From: Arion vulgaris
Lineage: Eukaryota; Mollusca; Gastropoda; Stylommatophora; Arionidae
NCBI GenBank assembly: GCA_020796225.1
Contig: CM036755.1
Coordinates: 9,676,994-9,740,993 of the forward strand
DNA length: 64,000 nucleotides
Direction of reading: 5' to 3'
How positions within the stretch are numbered: the stretch's first letter is position 1; each line of letters begins with the position of its first letter. The notes under the pieces are model-generated. The model ran no database searches. It had not been told where the DNA came from and worked only from the letters and a program-made list of their open reading frames with translations. Below, piece by piece: positions 21,957 through 32,967 of the stretch. A program made the translations under genes and the position numbers.

Positions 21957-22135
21957 GGATAAAGGAGCTACCTAGTGAATAAAAGCGCGCAGAAATCGGA
22001 TGTGATGGCCTAGGCACCTAGTCGCATAACTGGCACAACGTACAATCGCTCTTAGGCTCAGATCACATACAAACCACAAATAGTAGTTTAATATGTGGTC
22101 GTTATGGAGCGTTCGCAGAAGAAGAAGAAAAAGTG
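21957..22135 (+). mobile_element. SINE-C, 5'-truncated
   Basis: It begins inside the family at gagctacctagtgaataaaa and runs to gcgttcgcagaagaagaaga. Confidence 0.8.
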
Positions 22136-22284
22136 TTCATGGTAACATGTTTACACTTCAAACTGAAGCAATTGCTCTGAACAAATTGCTCTATAACTTT
22201 ATTTGCTTTATTTCATCCATGTCGGATTTCGTAAGTTATTCTTCTATTTGTTGCTAAAATGCTCCCTAGGTTGTAAAACCTGTG

Positions 22285-23450
22285 ACATTTTTACTGAATG
22301 TTTTAATGAATGTTTTAATGAATGTTTTAATGAATGTTTTAATGAATGTTTTAATGAATGTTTTAATGAATGTTTTAATGAATGTTTTAATGAATGTTTT
22401 AATGAATGTTTGTATGAATGTTTTAATGAATGTTTTACTGAATGTTTTTATGAATGTTTTATTGAATGTTTTAATGAGTGTTTTAATGAATGTTTTAATG
22501 AATGTTTTAATGAATGTTTTAATGAATGTTTTAATGAATGTTTGTATGAATGTTTGTATGAATGAATGTTTTAATGGATGTTTTAATGAATGTTTTAATG
22601 AATGTTTTAATGAATGTTTTAATGAATGTTTTAATGAAAGTTTTAATGAATGTTTTAATGAATGTTTTAATGAATGTTTGTATGAATGTTTTAATGAATG
22701 TTTTACTGAATGTTTTTATGAATGTTTTACTGAATGTTTTAATGAGTGTTTTAATGAATGTTTTAATGAATGTTTTAATGAATGTTTTAATGAATGTTTT
22801 AATGAATGTTTGTATGAATGCTTGTATGAATGAATGTTTTAATGGATGTTTTAATGAATGTTTTAATGAATGTTTTAATGAATGTTTTTAATGAATAGTT
22901 TTAATGAATGAATGTTTTAATGAATGTTTTAATAAATGTTTTAATGAATGTTTTAATGAATGTTTGTATGAATGTTTGTATGAATGAATGTGTTAATGAA
23001 TGTTTTAATGAATGTTTTAATGAATGTTTTAATGAATGTTTTAATGAATCTTGTAATGAATGTTTTTATGAATGTTTTAATGAATGAATGTTTTAATGAA
23101 TGTTTTAATGAATGTTTTAATGAATGTTTTAATGAATGTTTGTATGAATGTTTGTATGAATGTTTTAATGAATGTTTTAATGAATGTTTTAATGAATGAA
23201 TGTTTTAATGAATGTTTGTATGAATGTTTGTATGAATGTTTGTATGAATGTTTGTATGAATGTTTTAATGAATGTTTGTATGAATGTTTGTATGAATGAA
23301 TGTTTTAATGGATGTTTTAATGAATGTTTTAATGAATGTTTAATGAATGTTTTAATGAATGTTTTAATGAATGTTTTAATGAATGTTTGTATGAATGTTT
23401 GTATGAATGTTTGTATGAATGTTTGTATGAATGTTTTAATGAATGTTTGT
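22285..23450. repeat. 12-bp satellite (GAATGTTTTAAT)n
   Basis: About 97 tandem units, with variants gaatgtttgtat and occasional extra gaat. Three frames stay open for long stretches because the unit has no stop codon there; this is not evidence of a gene. It ends exactly at the left target duplication of the next SINE. Confidence 0.95.
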
Positions 23451-23462
23451 TGATGGAGATAT

Positions 23463-23723
23463 CGTACGTATGGTACCAGAGTCCGTAGGGGAAGCAAATA
23501 ATAGTACCACTGTGACTTACAATGCATGTCGTAAGAGGCGACTGAGGTAGGGGCCTAGGGAAGCTAACCTAGTAATAAAAAGAGTCGCAGAAATGGGATG
23601 TGCTAGCCTACTTGAATGCGCTTAACTGGCAGATAGTACAACCGCTCTTATGCTCAGATCACATACAAATTATATTGACTGGCTAACAAGTGGTCGATAT
23701 GGAGTGTTTGAAGAAGAAGAAGA
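23463..23723 (+). mobile_element. SINE-C with 12-bp target duplication
   Basis: TGATGGAGATAT is repeated at 23451-23462 and 23724-23735. The element carries the usual core aatgcatgtcgtaagaggcg and a (GAA)n tail. It lies 75 bp before the CUB exon. Confidence 0.9.
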
Positions 23724-23798
23724 TGATGGAGATATTGGTAGCTACATTCACTTCCTTTCACCTCTATAATTCATTTCACTACTGCTCTAATATCTAAG

Positions 23799-24191
23799 GT
23801 GCCGGATCAACAAAACATTGTACTTACAAATTCACAGTCGAGAAAGGAAAACACATCGAACTGAACGATAATCACTTCCCAAAGCACAGCAATCATTCAC
23901 ACTACTGCGCCATACATCTGACCACAACCAAGGATATGCTCATTGCCATCGAGCTCATCTACACGCCGCCAAATCCTGCTGGAAATGCCTCAGTTATTGA
24001 CTGTAACAGTGATTACGTCCATATCGGTAACGATCCTGATCGTGTGAACGTTAATCTAATGACGTCCTTCATGTTTTGCTTGGAAGACTTTCATGGTGAA
24101 TTGATATCAAGAAGCAATCACATGTGGATGGTCTATAAAGCCACACAAACACCGATAGCCTTTTCAGTAAAGGCAAGCACTCATACTCCAG
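23799..24191 (+). CDS. Exon: CUB domain of a CUB/LDLa membrane protein
   Basis: This 393-bp exon encodes an extracellular CUB-like domain, a beta-sandwich usually involved in ligand or partner binding. It has AG immediately upstream and a CAG|gtaatc donor, and both ends are phase 1. Four cysteines fit the CUB pattern: one in CTYKF, one in YCAIH, then CNSDYVHIG and FMFCLEDFHG. The SRSNHMWMVYKA segment matches the late CUB beta-strand motif. The domain is followed downstream by LDLa, transmembrane and tail exons in the same phase. A CUB after a signal peptide would be usual, so at least one upstream exon is missing; it was not found in the first 23 kb. Base composition is more balanced than in the flanking AT-rich repeats. 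The domain call is strong; ligand and function are unknown. Confidence 0.8.
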
Positions 24192-24224
24192 GTAATCATT
24201 TCTATTTCATAAAAAATATTTTCT

Positions 24225-24487
24225 TGATACGTTTTTATAAAAAAATCGTGGCATATCCTTTACAGGACTTAGCCATCAACCACAGTAAATGAGTCGTTGA
24301 TTCTCTGGGCACCACTTATACGTTCAGTAGTTTGTCATTGCTTTCTGAGGTCTATTTTTACGTTTAGTAAAAATGCCCACCCACGGTAGTGAGCTCGAAC
24401 CCAAACCAAAACTGTGGTGTTCAAACCAGATACGGTTGAGTTTGTGATCGAGCGCACTACTGCTTGAGCTACCTACAGACGCTCACT
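24225..24487 (-). mobile_element. SINE-M in the intron after the CUB exon
   Basis: Reverse copy: aaaatcgtggcatatccttt, ggcaccacttatacgttcag, and the tRNA-like head gagctacctacagacgctc. Confidence 0.78.
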
Positions 24488-24552
24488 ATATTTATATATT
24501 TAAAAAGTTTATTTATTTTAAAAGTTTATATATATAATCTAAAAAATAACCT

Positions 24553-24665
24553 AAAGGCGAACAACTGATTTCATTGCCCCGGGTTTCCCCACATTGTTCC
24601 GTCCCTCTCCGTAGAAATTGTACGCCAAATGGTGAGTGTGTTGCACAAAGCACAAACTCCGTAGT
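24553..24665 (-). mobile_element. SINE-A fragment
   Basis: A diverged central part in reverse: aactgatttcattgccccgg, tgttgcacaaagcacaaact. Confidence 0.65.
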
Positions 24666-24679
24666 TTCAGAAAGAGAAA

Positions 24680-24862
24680 ATAGAGCCTTCAACAGGATTC
24701 GAAACATTTTGAGCCTTAAAATTTATGGCATGACGACAAAGCTCCTCATTTACAAAACATACATGAGGACAGTTATCCTCTATGAGACTTGTAAAACAGA
24801 TAAGAAAATAGATAGAAAGCGTGTTAAGGGTATTCGAAGGAAATGTCTTGTCAGTTTTCTAA
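24680..24862 (+). mobile_element. LINE reverse-transcriptase fragment
   Basis: Translation gives FNRIRNILSLKIYGMTTK and LLIYKTYMRTVILYET, the thumb-like region common in non-LTR retrotransposons, ending GIRRKCLVSF. Confidence 0.62.
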
Positions 24863-24888
24863 TTTAATCATTTAGTTTCCGATACTTG

Positions 24889-27088
24889 TCTTTATCCATC
24901 TCCTTCAACTTCTTCTTCTTCTTTGGGCCCCGGTAACCACTAGGGCGGTCTTTATCCATCTCCTTCAACTTCTTCTTCTTCTTTGGGCCCCGGTAACCAC
25001 TAGGGCGGTCTTTATCCATCTCCTTCAACTTCTTCTTCTTCTTTGGGCCCCGGTAACCACTAGGGCGGTCTTTATCCATCTCCTTCAACTTCTTCTTCTT
25101 CTTTGGGCCCCGGTAACCACTAGGGCGGTCTTTATCCATCTCCTTCAACTTCTTCTTCTTCTTTGGGTCCCGGTAACCACTAGGGCGGTCTTTATCCATC
25201 TCCTTCAACTTCTTCTTCTTCTTTGGGCCCCGGTAACCACTAGGGCGGTCTTTATCCATCTCCTTCAACTTCTTCTTCTTCTTTGGGCCCCGGTAACCAC
25301 TAGGGCGGTCTTTATCCATCTCCTTCAACTTCTTCTTCTTCTTTGGGTCCCGGTAACCACTAGGGCGGTCTTTATCCATCTCCTTCAACTTCTTCTTCTT
25401 CTTTGGGTCCCGGTAACCACTAGGGCGGTCTTTATCCATCTCCTTCAACTTCTTCTTCTTTGGGCCCCGGTAACCACTAGGGCGGTCTTTATCCATCTCC
25501 TTCAACTTCTTCTTCTTCTTTGGGCCCCGGTAACCACTAGGGCGGTCTTTATCCATCTCCTTCAACTTCTTCTTCTTCTTTGGGCCCCGGTAACCACTAG
25601 GGCGGTCTTTATCCATCTCCTTCAACTTCTTCTTCTTCTTTGGGCCCCGTAACCACTAGGCGGTCTTTATCCATCTCCTTCAACTTCTTCTTCTTTGGGC
25701 CCCGGTAACCACTAGGGCGGTCTTTATCCATCTCCTTCAACTTCTTCTTCTTCTTTGGGCCCCGGTAACCACTAGGGCGATCTTTATCCATCTCCTTCAA
25801 CTTCTTCTTCTTCTTTGGGCCCCGGTAACCACTAGGGCCGTCTTTATCCATCTCCTTCAACTTCTTCTTCTTCTTTGGGCCCCGGTAACCACTAGGGCGG
25901 TCTTTATCCATCTCCTTCAACTTCTTCTTCTTTGGGCCTTGTAACCACTAGGGCGGTCTTTATCCATCTCCTTCAACTTCTTCTTCTTCTTTGGGCCCCG
26001 GTAACCACTAGGGCGGTCTTTATCCATCTCCTTCAACTTCTTCTTCTTCTTTGGGCCCCGGTAACCACTAGGGCGGTCTTTATCCATCTCCTTCAACTTC
26101 TTCTTCTTCTTTGGGCCCCGGTAACCACTAGGGCGGTCTTTATCCATCTCCTTCAACTTCTTCTTCTTTGGGCCCCGGTAACCACTAGGGCGGTCTTTAT
26201 CCATCTCCTTCAACTTCTTCTTCTTCTTTGGGCCCCGGTAACCACTAGGGCGGTCTTTATCCATCTCCTTCAACTTCTTCTTCTTTGGGCCCCGGTAACC
26301 ACTAGGGCGGTCTTTATCCATCTCCTTCAACTTCTTCTTCTTCTTTGGGCCCCGGTAACCACTAGGGCGATCTTTATCCATCTCCTTCAACTTCTTCTTC
26401 TTTGGGCCCCGGTAACCACTAGGGCGGTCTTTATCCATCTCCTTCAACTTCTTCTTCTTCTTTGGGCCCCGGTAACCACTAGGGCGATCTTTATCCATCT
26501 CCTTCAACTTTTTCTTCTTCTTTGGGCCCCGGTAACCACTAGGGCGGTCTTTATCCATCTCCTTCAACTTCTTCTTCTTCTTTGGGCCCCTGTAACCACT
26601 AGGGCGGTCTTTATCCATCTCCTTCAACTTCTGCTTCTTCTTTGGGCCCCGGTAACCACTAGGGCGGTCTTTATCCATCTCCTTCAACTTCTTCTTCTTC
26701 TTTGGGCCCCGGTAACCACTAGGGCGGTCTTTATCCATCTCCTTCAACTTCTTCTTCTTCTTTGGGCCCCGGTAACCACTAGGGCGGTCTTTATCCATCT
26801 CCTTCAACTTTCTTCTTCTTTTGGGCCCCGTAACCACTAGGCGGTCTTTATCCATCTCCTTCAACTTCTTTTCTTCTTTGGGCCCCGGTAACCACTAGGC
26901 GGTCTTTATCCATCTCCTTCAACTTCTTCTTCTTCGTTGGGCCCCGGTAACCACTAGGGCGGTCTTTATCCATCTCCTTCAACTTCTTCTTCTTTGGGCC
27001 CCGGTAACCACTAGGGCGGTCTTTATCCATCTCCTTCAACTTCTTCTTCTTTGGGCCCCGGTAACCACTAGGGCGGTCTTTATCCATA
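24889..27088. repeat. 60-bp satellite (~36 copies) built from a SINE head and tail
   Basis: The unit is tctttatccatctccttcaa, then cttcttcttcttctttgggc, then cccggtaaccactagggcgg. Variants lose 3 bp in the CTT tract. On the minus strand the unit is the SINE-D head (cgccctagtggttaccgggg) joined to a GAA tract and an 18-bp linker. Because 60 is a multiple of three, a 20-residue repeat (KEMDKDRPSGYRGPKKKKKL) stays open on the minus strand and a leucine-rich one (VFIHLLQLLLLLWAPVTTRA) on the plus strand. Indels break both. There is no sign of a promoter or splice context, so I treat it as noncoding. Confidence 0.92.
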
Positions 27089-27374
27089 CCACCCCTTAGA
27101 AGAATACTAGGATTTTATTTTTTATTTTAGCCATAAGTTTTGACGCAGCTAACCCTTCGTCCTGTTGAGTCGATTAACTGGTCACATTATTTTTAAGATG
27201 ACGCAAAGACAGTACAGTGGTTAAATAAGTATCAATTTCAAGTGCGTCCGGAGCTACAATAAATTACGGAGTGTAAAAGTTAAAATTTGTGACATTCTCT
27301 TATTTATTTTCAGCTGCCAATGGTTCTTATACATGCTCAACTTGTACATAAGGGATATCAACAGTTTTCAATAT
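27089..27374. other. No recognised feature
   Basis: Intronic AT-rich sequence, nothing supported. Confidence 0.35.
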
Positions 27375-27545
27375 GAATAGAAAATCGATGTCACCAGCAT
27401 TAAGATCAGGGATCTCTGGAAAAAATATCCAGATAGTTTCACGCAAGGAACCAGCCGAGTAACTTAGAAATGAGATACAAGAACCTTATACCTCTACACC
27501 TCCACACCACAGACCCTCCCACTACCACACCCAACCTCCAAAAAA
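27375..27545 (-). mobile_element. SINE-I fragment
   Basis: Contains gatcagggatctctggaaaa and cacgcaaggaaccagccgag, the middle and head of SINE-I in reverse. Confidence 0.68.
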
Positions 27546-27589
27546 TTTCTTTCTGTGTATTTATTAAAAATGTTCTCTTGGCAACAAAC

Positions 27590-28650
27590 TGTTGGATGAG
27601 GACACTATGTTGAATCAATCCATCGATTTAAGGAGTTTGGTGCAATGAACACGTTTGCGAGTAGAGTTGGATGCGTGATAGGCAGATATAGAGTTTGTTT
27701 AACCAACGAGCCAAAGTATACATACATCACTTGTTTAACCAATGACCAAAGTATACATACATCACTTGTTTAACCAATGGCCAAAGTATAAATACATCAC
27801 TTGTTTAACCAATGGCCAAAGTATACATACATCACTTGTTTAACCAATGACCAAAGTATACATACATCACTTGTTTAACCAATGGCCAAAGTATACATAC
27901 ATCACTTGTTTAACCAATGACCAAAGTATACATACATCACTTGTTTAACCAATGGCCAAAGTATAAATACATCACTTGTTTAACCAATGGCCAAAGTATA
28001 CATACATCACTTGCTTAACCAATGGCCAAAGTATACATACATCACTTGTTTAACCAATGGCCAAAGTATAAATACATCATTTGTTTAACCAAAGAGTCAA
28101 AGTATACATACATCACTTGTTTAACCAAAGAGACAAAGTATAAATACATCACTTGTTTAACCAATGATCAAAGTATACATACATCACGTGTTTAACCAAT
28201 GACCAAAGTATGCATACATCACTTGTTTAACCAATGATCAAAGTATGCATACATCACTTGTTTAACCAACGAGACAAAGTATAAATACATCACTTGTTTA
28301 ACCAATGATCAAAGTATACATACATCACGTGTTTAACCAATGGCCAAAGTATACATACATCACTTGTTTAACCAAAGAGTCAAAGTATACATACATCACT
28401 TGTTTAACCAAAGAGTCAAAGTATACATACATCACTTGTTTAACCAATGATCAAAGTATACATACATCACTTGTTTAACCAACGAGACAAAGTATACATA
28501 CATCACTTGTTTAACCAATGATCAAAGTATACATACATCACTATACATACCCTTTGACATCTGTTGGGGGGCGACTGAGCACATATGGGTCTGCCCAGAG
28601 TGCTGTGACGCAGATTCAGTAACCTATAACCGTGGCCTCTGATAACATAC
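27590..28650 (+). mobile_element. RNase-H LINE 3' end, split by its own tandem expansion
   Basis: The left part (aactgttggatgaggacact, gtagagttggatgcgtgata) and right part (cccagagtgctgtgacgcag, ttggggggcgactgagcaca) align consecutively with 59,105-59,330 once the 36-bp array is removed. Confidence 0.78.
27690..28545. repeat. 36-bp minisatellite (~24 copies) derived from LINE coding sequence
   Basis: The unit tgtttaaccaatgaccaaag plus tatacatacatcactt has several variants (aatggcc, aaagagtc, aacgagac, aatgatc). It corresponds to the LINE segment gtgtttaaccagcgagccac followed by tatgcatac. Confidence 0.93.
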
Positions 28651-29057
28651 AACCGGCGAGCTCAGGTAAAAATTCTAGAAAATAAGACCACAACCGTCGC
28701 GTGACCCCGCATTCCAGTAGTATTGTATAAAGACAAGTGAATTGTAAACTCAACGTAACATGCTAAATCAAGGCTGTGTTACAAATTAAGTTAAACACTA
28801 AGGAATATCAGTTTTATTAACATTTTTCATTAATAAATAACAATGAACTCGTAGAATTGAGTAACCTTGCAGAAAACCTTACAGTTTTCTATCAAACCCT
28901 TATAAAAACCAGCCCTCATTAAACAGGAATTTTAGTTTTCCCGTCATAGGTAGTCGGCCTTATGTTCCAGGGGGCCACGACTACAACCAATAGTTCATAA
29001 AATCACCCTCATTGTGTTTATTCCTCTCACTATCTTCATCTAAATTCTCCTCCACAG
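28651..29057. other. Intron sequence, nothing recognised
   Basis: AT-rich intronic DNA leading to the acceptor of LDLa exon 1. Confidence 0.4.
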
Positions 29058-29174
29058 TTATCTGTACCAGTAATGAGTTCACCTGCTCCCCGGTACAGTG
29101 CGTCGACAAGTCACTTACCTGTAACGGTGTCAAGGACTGTACTAATGGCCAGGATGAGTTCTGCAACATAAATG
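29058..29174 (+). CDS. Exon: LDL-receptor class A domain 1
   Basis: This 117-bp exon is preceded by ctccacag and followed by gtgaat, phase 1 at both ends. It encodes one complete LDLa module of about 39 residues with all six cysteines, in CTSNEFTC, VQC, LTC, KDC and EFC. The calcium-cage end reads CNGVKDCTNGQDEFC, close to the family pattern C-D/N-G-x-x-D-C-x-D/N-G-x-D-E. LDLa modules are small calcium-stabilised binding modules of receptors and coreceptors. The symmetric phase-1 exon is typical of extracellular module shuffling. It lies 4.9 kb after the CUB exon; the intron holds a large satellite and several retroposons. Confidence 0.85.
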
Positions 29175-29321
29175 GTGAATAACTTAACACAATTTTTCTT
29201 GTTATTACTACTATTATTTTTACCGGTTTTTTGTTTTAATTATTGATTGCTATTCTTCATCTATATGTTATTCCATTAGCCTAAATTAGTTTATATTAAA
29301 TTTAATTAAATTAGATTAAAA

Positions 29322-29690
29322 GAGATCCCTGATCTCAGTGTAGATGAGATCGAGTTCCTAGTCCTATCGGAGACGGACGATAAAACATAGGTCCCGTGTT
29401 AAATTTTAGCAAGTAAAAAGATTTTGACAGTTCAAAATTGAGAAGCGTAGGCTGGAAAGCGGCTGCCCAAGCAAAATTCAGACAAATTTTTTTTTTTAGA
29501 TCAAGCTCCTACACTACTATTGTTTTCTAGCTTCAAAATTACATCGGGGACCCTCACCGGTGCTACGGAGTTAGTGCACTGCAGCTGAGATTTTCATGAG
29601 TAAGAAAGAGATCGGAGCACATATGGTTACTCACTGAAGTGCAATGATGATGATCGTATCATTCAATCAATCAATCAAATCAATCAGATT
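29322..29690 (+). mobile_element. SINE-I, 5'-truncated
   Basis: Body agagatccctgatctcagtg to agagatcggagcacatatgg, then the (ATCA)n tail at 29,660-29,690. It lies 150 bp after LDLa exon 1. Confidence 0.8.
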
Positions 29691-29691
29691 A

Positions 29692-29935
29692 TGCTAGACA
29701 TAACAAGAAGAGACAGGTTTAGAAATGAAGACATCAGGAAAAAGTGGATACAACATCAGTACTGAACTTCATCAAGAAACAACAATTTAACTGGTTCTGT
29801 CAAACAGATTACCAACAGATTGTGCGCCACAAAGGTCAATGTTACTCCGATACAGTGGATACAAAGCAAAAGGCCGGTCACGCAAAAGATGGACCTCAAA
29901 GATTACAGAAAAGACACTGCTTATGAAGCACACAC
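29692..29935 (+). mobile_element. LINE-5f C-terminal fragment
   Basis: Reads gaagacatcaggaaaaagtg, TSVLNFIKKQQFNWF and SDTVDTKQKAGHAKD-like frames. It matches 48,442-48,700 in the opposite strand. Confidence 0.68.
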
Positions 29936-30235
29936 AAAAACCCGTTCTATAAACCTCTTCTTACTCTGAACAAACTATATCCAGGACTGGAGAAAAGAAA
30001 GAAAGACAAGACGCAAAGAGAGATTCGCTCCAGGTGTCTCCTTTTTCGACCTGACGTTGACAGTCAAAACAGGATTAGAGAATAGATAGATACCCTGCAG
30101 AAGACACAGTCGAGTTTAACTAGACAAGCTCTTCAGTGGAACCTACAATGTAAACGGAAAAAGATACACCACGAACAGACCTGGAGACGTGATAATCTTG
30201 AGAAACAAAAGTATGTTTGATTATCCATGGAAGAT
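29936..30235 (+). repeat. Dispersed repeat O
   Basis: The segment ctccaggtgtctcctttttc with gacctgacgttgacagtcaa recurs at 52,950-53,085. It is probably retroelement-derived, but no domain was recognised. Confidence 0.5.
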
Positions 30236-30261
30236 GTGAACTTACGAAGATGTGAACTTAC

Positions 30262-30480
30262 GAAGATGTGAACTTACGTTTCGAAGATCGTGAGTTCGAA
30301 CCCAAACCACACCGTTCTGTTCACGAGTGCCTTTATTTCCAGAGACACCTAAGATTTTTGCCGAAGCTATGGTGTTTTTGCAGTACTTTGACAGGTGGCG
30401 TGCCATTTCTACGAAGAGAGACCGAGCCATACCGGGTAAACCTGGAACATTGAAGACAATCCTACGGATTGAAGCCATTT
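30262..30480 (+). mobile_element. SINE-A, diverged
   Basis: Retains ttctgttcacgagtgccttt, ggtggcgtgccatttctacg and a diverged 3' end (gattgaagccatttaaac). An 18-bp triplicate atgtgaacttacgaag precedes it at 30,233-30,280. Confidence 0.72.
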
Positions 30481-30517
30481 AAACAAAACGGCCCGGGACA
30501 GAAGACAGTGGAGGACA

Positions 30518-31010
30518 ATGAGTGATACCATACATACGTGTCTCTGTCCTAAAACGCCAATTTATTCAGTACCGCAGGCTCCAGTTGGTTTTATCCAGAT
30601 CTGAACTCTCTCTCGCGATCACCGCCCAGACCGATGTACCAGACCTCCCCATAAATTCTATTCATGTGGAAATCTGATTCATGCAGCCTTAGCATTGGTG
30701 TGTTTTACGTCACATCTTCAGAACCATTTGGAATCTGGTACTTATCCTTCGGTAATGTGCCCGGTTTCAGCCAGCGTTTACTCGGTTCGCTCTCCGTTCT
30801 GTAGCCATCTAGTGCTTTTACGGTGTGGGGTAGCTAGCCCCACGTCTAACATCCTTACTCGCCTCTTACGACATGCGTGGCAGGTAACAGTGACTCTATT
30901 CTTTACACCTCAATTTAGACCCCGGCAACCATCAGGCGAGATCTGATCTGATCTGCTCTGGCCACATCAGATTCGCATGTTTCCGTACATCGTCTATGCT
31001 CAACGACGAA
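30518..31010 (+). repeat. Dispersed repeat P, split by SINE-E
   Basis: Pieces at 30,518-30,604 (gataccatacatacgtgtct) and 30,947-31,010 (cagattcgcatgtttccgta) match 36,297-36,410 and 63,395-63,830. The family is unclassified. Confidence 0.6.
30605..30938 (-). mobile_element. SINE-E with target duplication
   Basis: Reverse copy flanked by AGATCTGA at 30597-30604 and 30939-30946. It ends about 140 bp before LDLa exon 2. Confidence 0.87.
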
Positions 31011-31080
31011 CGGAGAGGAATAAGATAAGAAATAGTGCTGCCGTCACGCATTGTTGCATTTTCATTTTCTTGTCTTCCAG

Positions 31081-31245
31081 ATTTGAACCAACATTCTAAT
31101 ATCAACACTGAATCATGTTTCCTGTGTGGGGACGGTACATGCATTCAACCACGCCTATTGAGGTATGACATACGTTATGGGCGTGTCCTTTGGTATCTGT
31201 GTGATGAGTTTTCTCATTGTCCGGACTCTTGGGATGAAAGGGAAG
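31081..31245 (+). CDS. Exon: LDL-receptor class A domain 2 (split module)
   Basis: This 165-bp exon follows a good acceptor (pyrimidine tract ending tcttccag) and ends at a GAAG|gtaag donor; both ends are phase 1. It encodes an LDLa-like module with five cysteines: SCFLCGDGTCIQ, then LCDEF and HCPDSWDE. There is an unusually long loop of about 18 residues between the third and fourth cysteines. The sixth cysteine is absent from this exon but would be supplied by the first residues of the next exon (aspartate, leucine, cysteine), giving CPDSWDE-REGD-LC across the junction. That supports joining the two exons directly. The long loop is unusual for LDLa and may alter binding. Confidence 0.75.
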
Positions 31246-31274
31246 GTAAGAAGATAGATACATGGAGCACATTT

Positions 31275-31535
31275 TAATCTTCTTCTTCTTCAAACGCTCC
31301 ATATAGACCACTTGTTAACCACTCTTTGTGATTTGTATGTGATCCGAGTCTAAGAGTGATTGTACGTTGTCGCCAGTTATGCGTCTACAAGTAGGCTAGC
31401 ACATCTGTTTTCTACGATGCTTTTTATTTACTAGGGTAGCTTCGCTAGACCCCTACCTCAGTCACCTCTTACGACATGTCTTGTAGGTCACAGTGTTACT
31501 ATTCTTTGCTCCCTTGCGAGCCGCGGAAAAACATA
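31275..31535 (-). mobile_element. SINE-C
   Basis: Reverse copy starting with the (CTT)n tail, 30 bp past the donor of LDLa exon 2. Core ctcttacgacatgtcttgta; damaged head gagccgcggaaaaacatagg. Confidence 0.85.
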
Positions 31536-31737
31536 GGCGGGGAATAATAAGAACCTGCTTCTTCTGTCGTTACTCTGCTACCTAGGCTGTTGTCCAGTGT
31601 CGTAGTTTCTGTTTTGGTTTTGCACTGCTCTAGTAGTTTGGGTGATATATAATTTTTCTTGCCATCTATTCATCGTTTTCGTGGTCTTCCTTTCGCCTCC
31701 TTTCCTGGTGTTCTCACATGTGGTCTCTCATGGAGTC

Positions 31738-32400
31738 TCTGTGACGTAGAGGTTACTTGTTCGTCTCTCGTGTCAAAGGTATCAGGTTTGTTCCCTTGTG
31801 GAGAAATCTGAATATTTTTCCAGAGATCCATGATCTCAGTGTACGTAAGATCGAGTTCCTAGTTCTATCGGAGACGGACGATAAAAAATAGAGACCGTGT
31901 TCAATTTGAGCACTTAAAAGAACCCTTAGGAGTTCAAAATCGAGAAGAGCAAACCGGAAAGCTGCATCCTTGCAAAAATTCATTAGAAATTTGTTTTGAA
32001 AATTTCTACTAAATATTTTTTACCATCTTCTAAATTACATTAGTTGTTAGTGAACTCGCTTCTCAAGGCTGGTGGTCTGGGTTCAACTCCCGCAAAGCGT
32101 GTGGAATTTTTCCTGACCGCGACGGCTCTCAGGTCGACCCAGCCTCAAATGGGTACCAGACATGCTCTGGGAAAGTAAAGGCGGCCGGTGTGATGCTGAC
32201 CACATCACCCATCGTGTGCCGACGGTCAATGAAAATACAGGCCTAACACTGTATTACCCTATATACCACGAGGTATGAAAGGGTTCCTAAAAAAAAATTA
32301 CATTGGTAACCCTCGCCGGTTCTACGGAGTTCGTGCATGGTCGATGAGATTTTTCTGTTTAAGAAAGATATCCTGAAACATCATTAATTCAGTGACTAAC
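31738..32400 (+). mobile_element. SINE-I with tRNA-like head, interrupted by SINE-G
   Basis: Head gtgacgtagaggttacttgt and ggtttgttcccttgtgg (B-box position), then the family body. It is split at 32,042-32,294. Confidence 0.78.
32042..32294 (+). mobile_element. SINE-G (tRNA-headed), complete
   Basis: Head gttagtgaactcgcttctca with B box gggttcaactcccg; body ggctctcaggtcgacccagc, ccgacggtcaatgaaaatac; poly-A-rich end. AAATTACATT is duplicated at 32032-32041 and 32295-32304. Confidence 0.87.
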
Positions 32401-32489
32401 ACCCCACTGTGACAAACCTCGCAAGCCGACAGTTGAGTAATATTGCTAAATTAGTTCTTCTTTTCAAGAAGACCTACAACACCCAAAGA

Positions 32490-32967
32490 TCAAGATGGAA
32501 GTAAAAAGACAGATGATAAAAGTATTTTTCTACCAACACTTTGTTACCAGTGCCAAACTTGATCTCTGACTGCAACGCATCACATAAATCTCGCCACATG
32601 TGAAATTAAATGCTTGAGGAAGACAGTGGGAGTCACCAGGAAAGACAAACTACGAAATGAGGACATCAGAAGCAGAGTGGGCATATCTTCATGCATCGAA
32701 AGACAACAAATGCAGTGGTTTGGACATTTAATGAGAATGAAATACAACCAACCACCAATAACAGTATACAATAAAAATAGACCAGGTACTAGAGCCAAGG
32801 GAAGACCACGAAAAAAATGGATAGACAATATCAGGACCACACCAAATAAACACAGATATAACACAAGGGCGACTCATCTGGCACTAAAACGCAAATTAAA
32901 GCTCACACCCTACGCTAACGGCAAGATGGACAACAAATTCCACCATCCACCTGGGGAAAGACAATAG
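32490..32967 (+). mobile_element. LINE-3f C-terminal fragment
   Basis: Encodes IKCLRKTVGVTRKDKLRNED, QQMQWFGHLMRMKYNQPPIT and RAKGRPRKKWIDNI. Homologues are at 42,030-42,450 and 56,890-57,300. Confidence 0.8.

Noticed and set aside
22203..23527. Long open frames of MNVL/ECFN-type repeats
   Set aside because: They are products of the 12-bp satellite, open in several frames, with no flanking exon structure.
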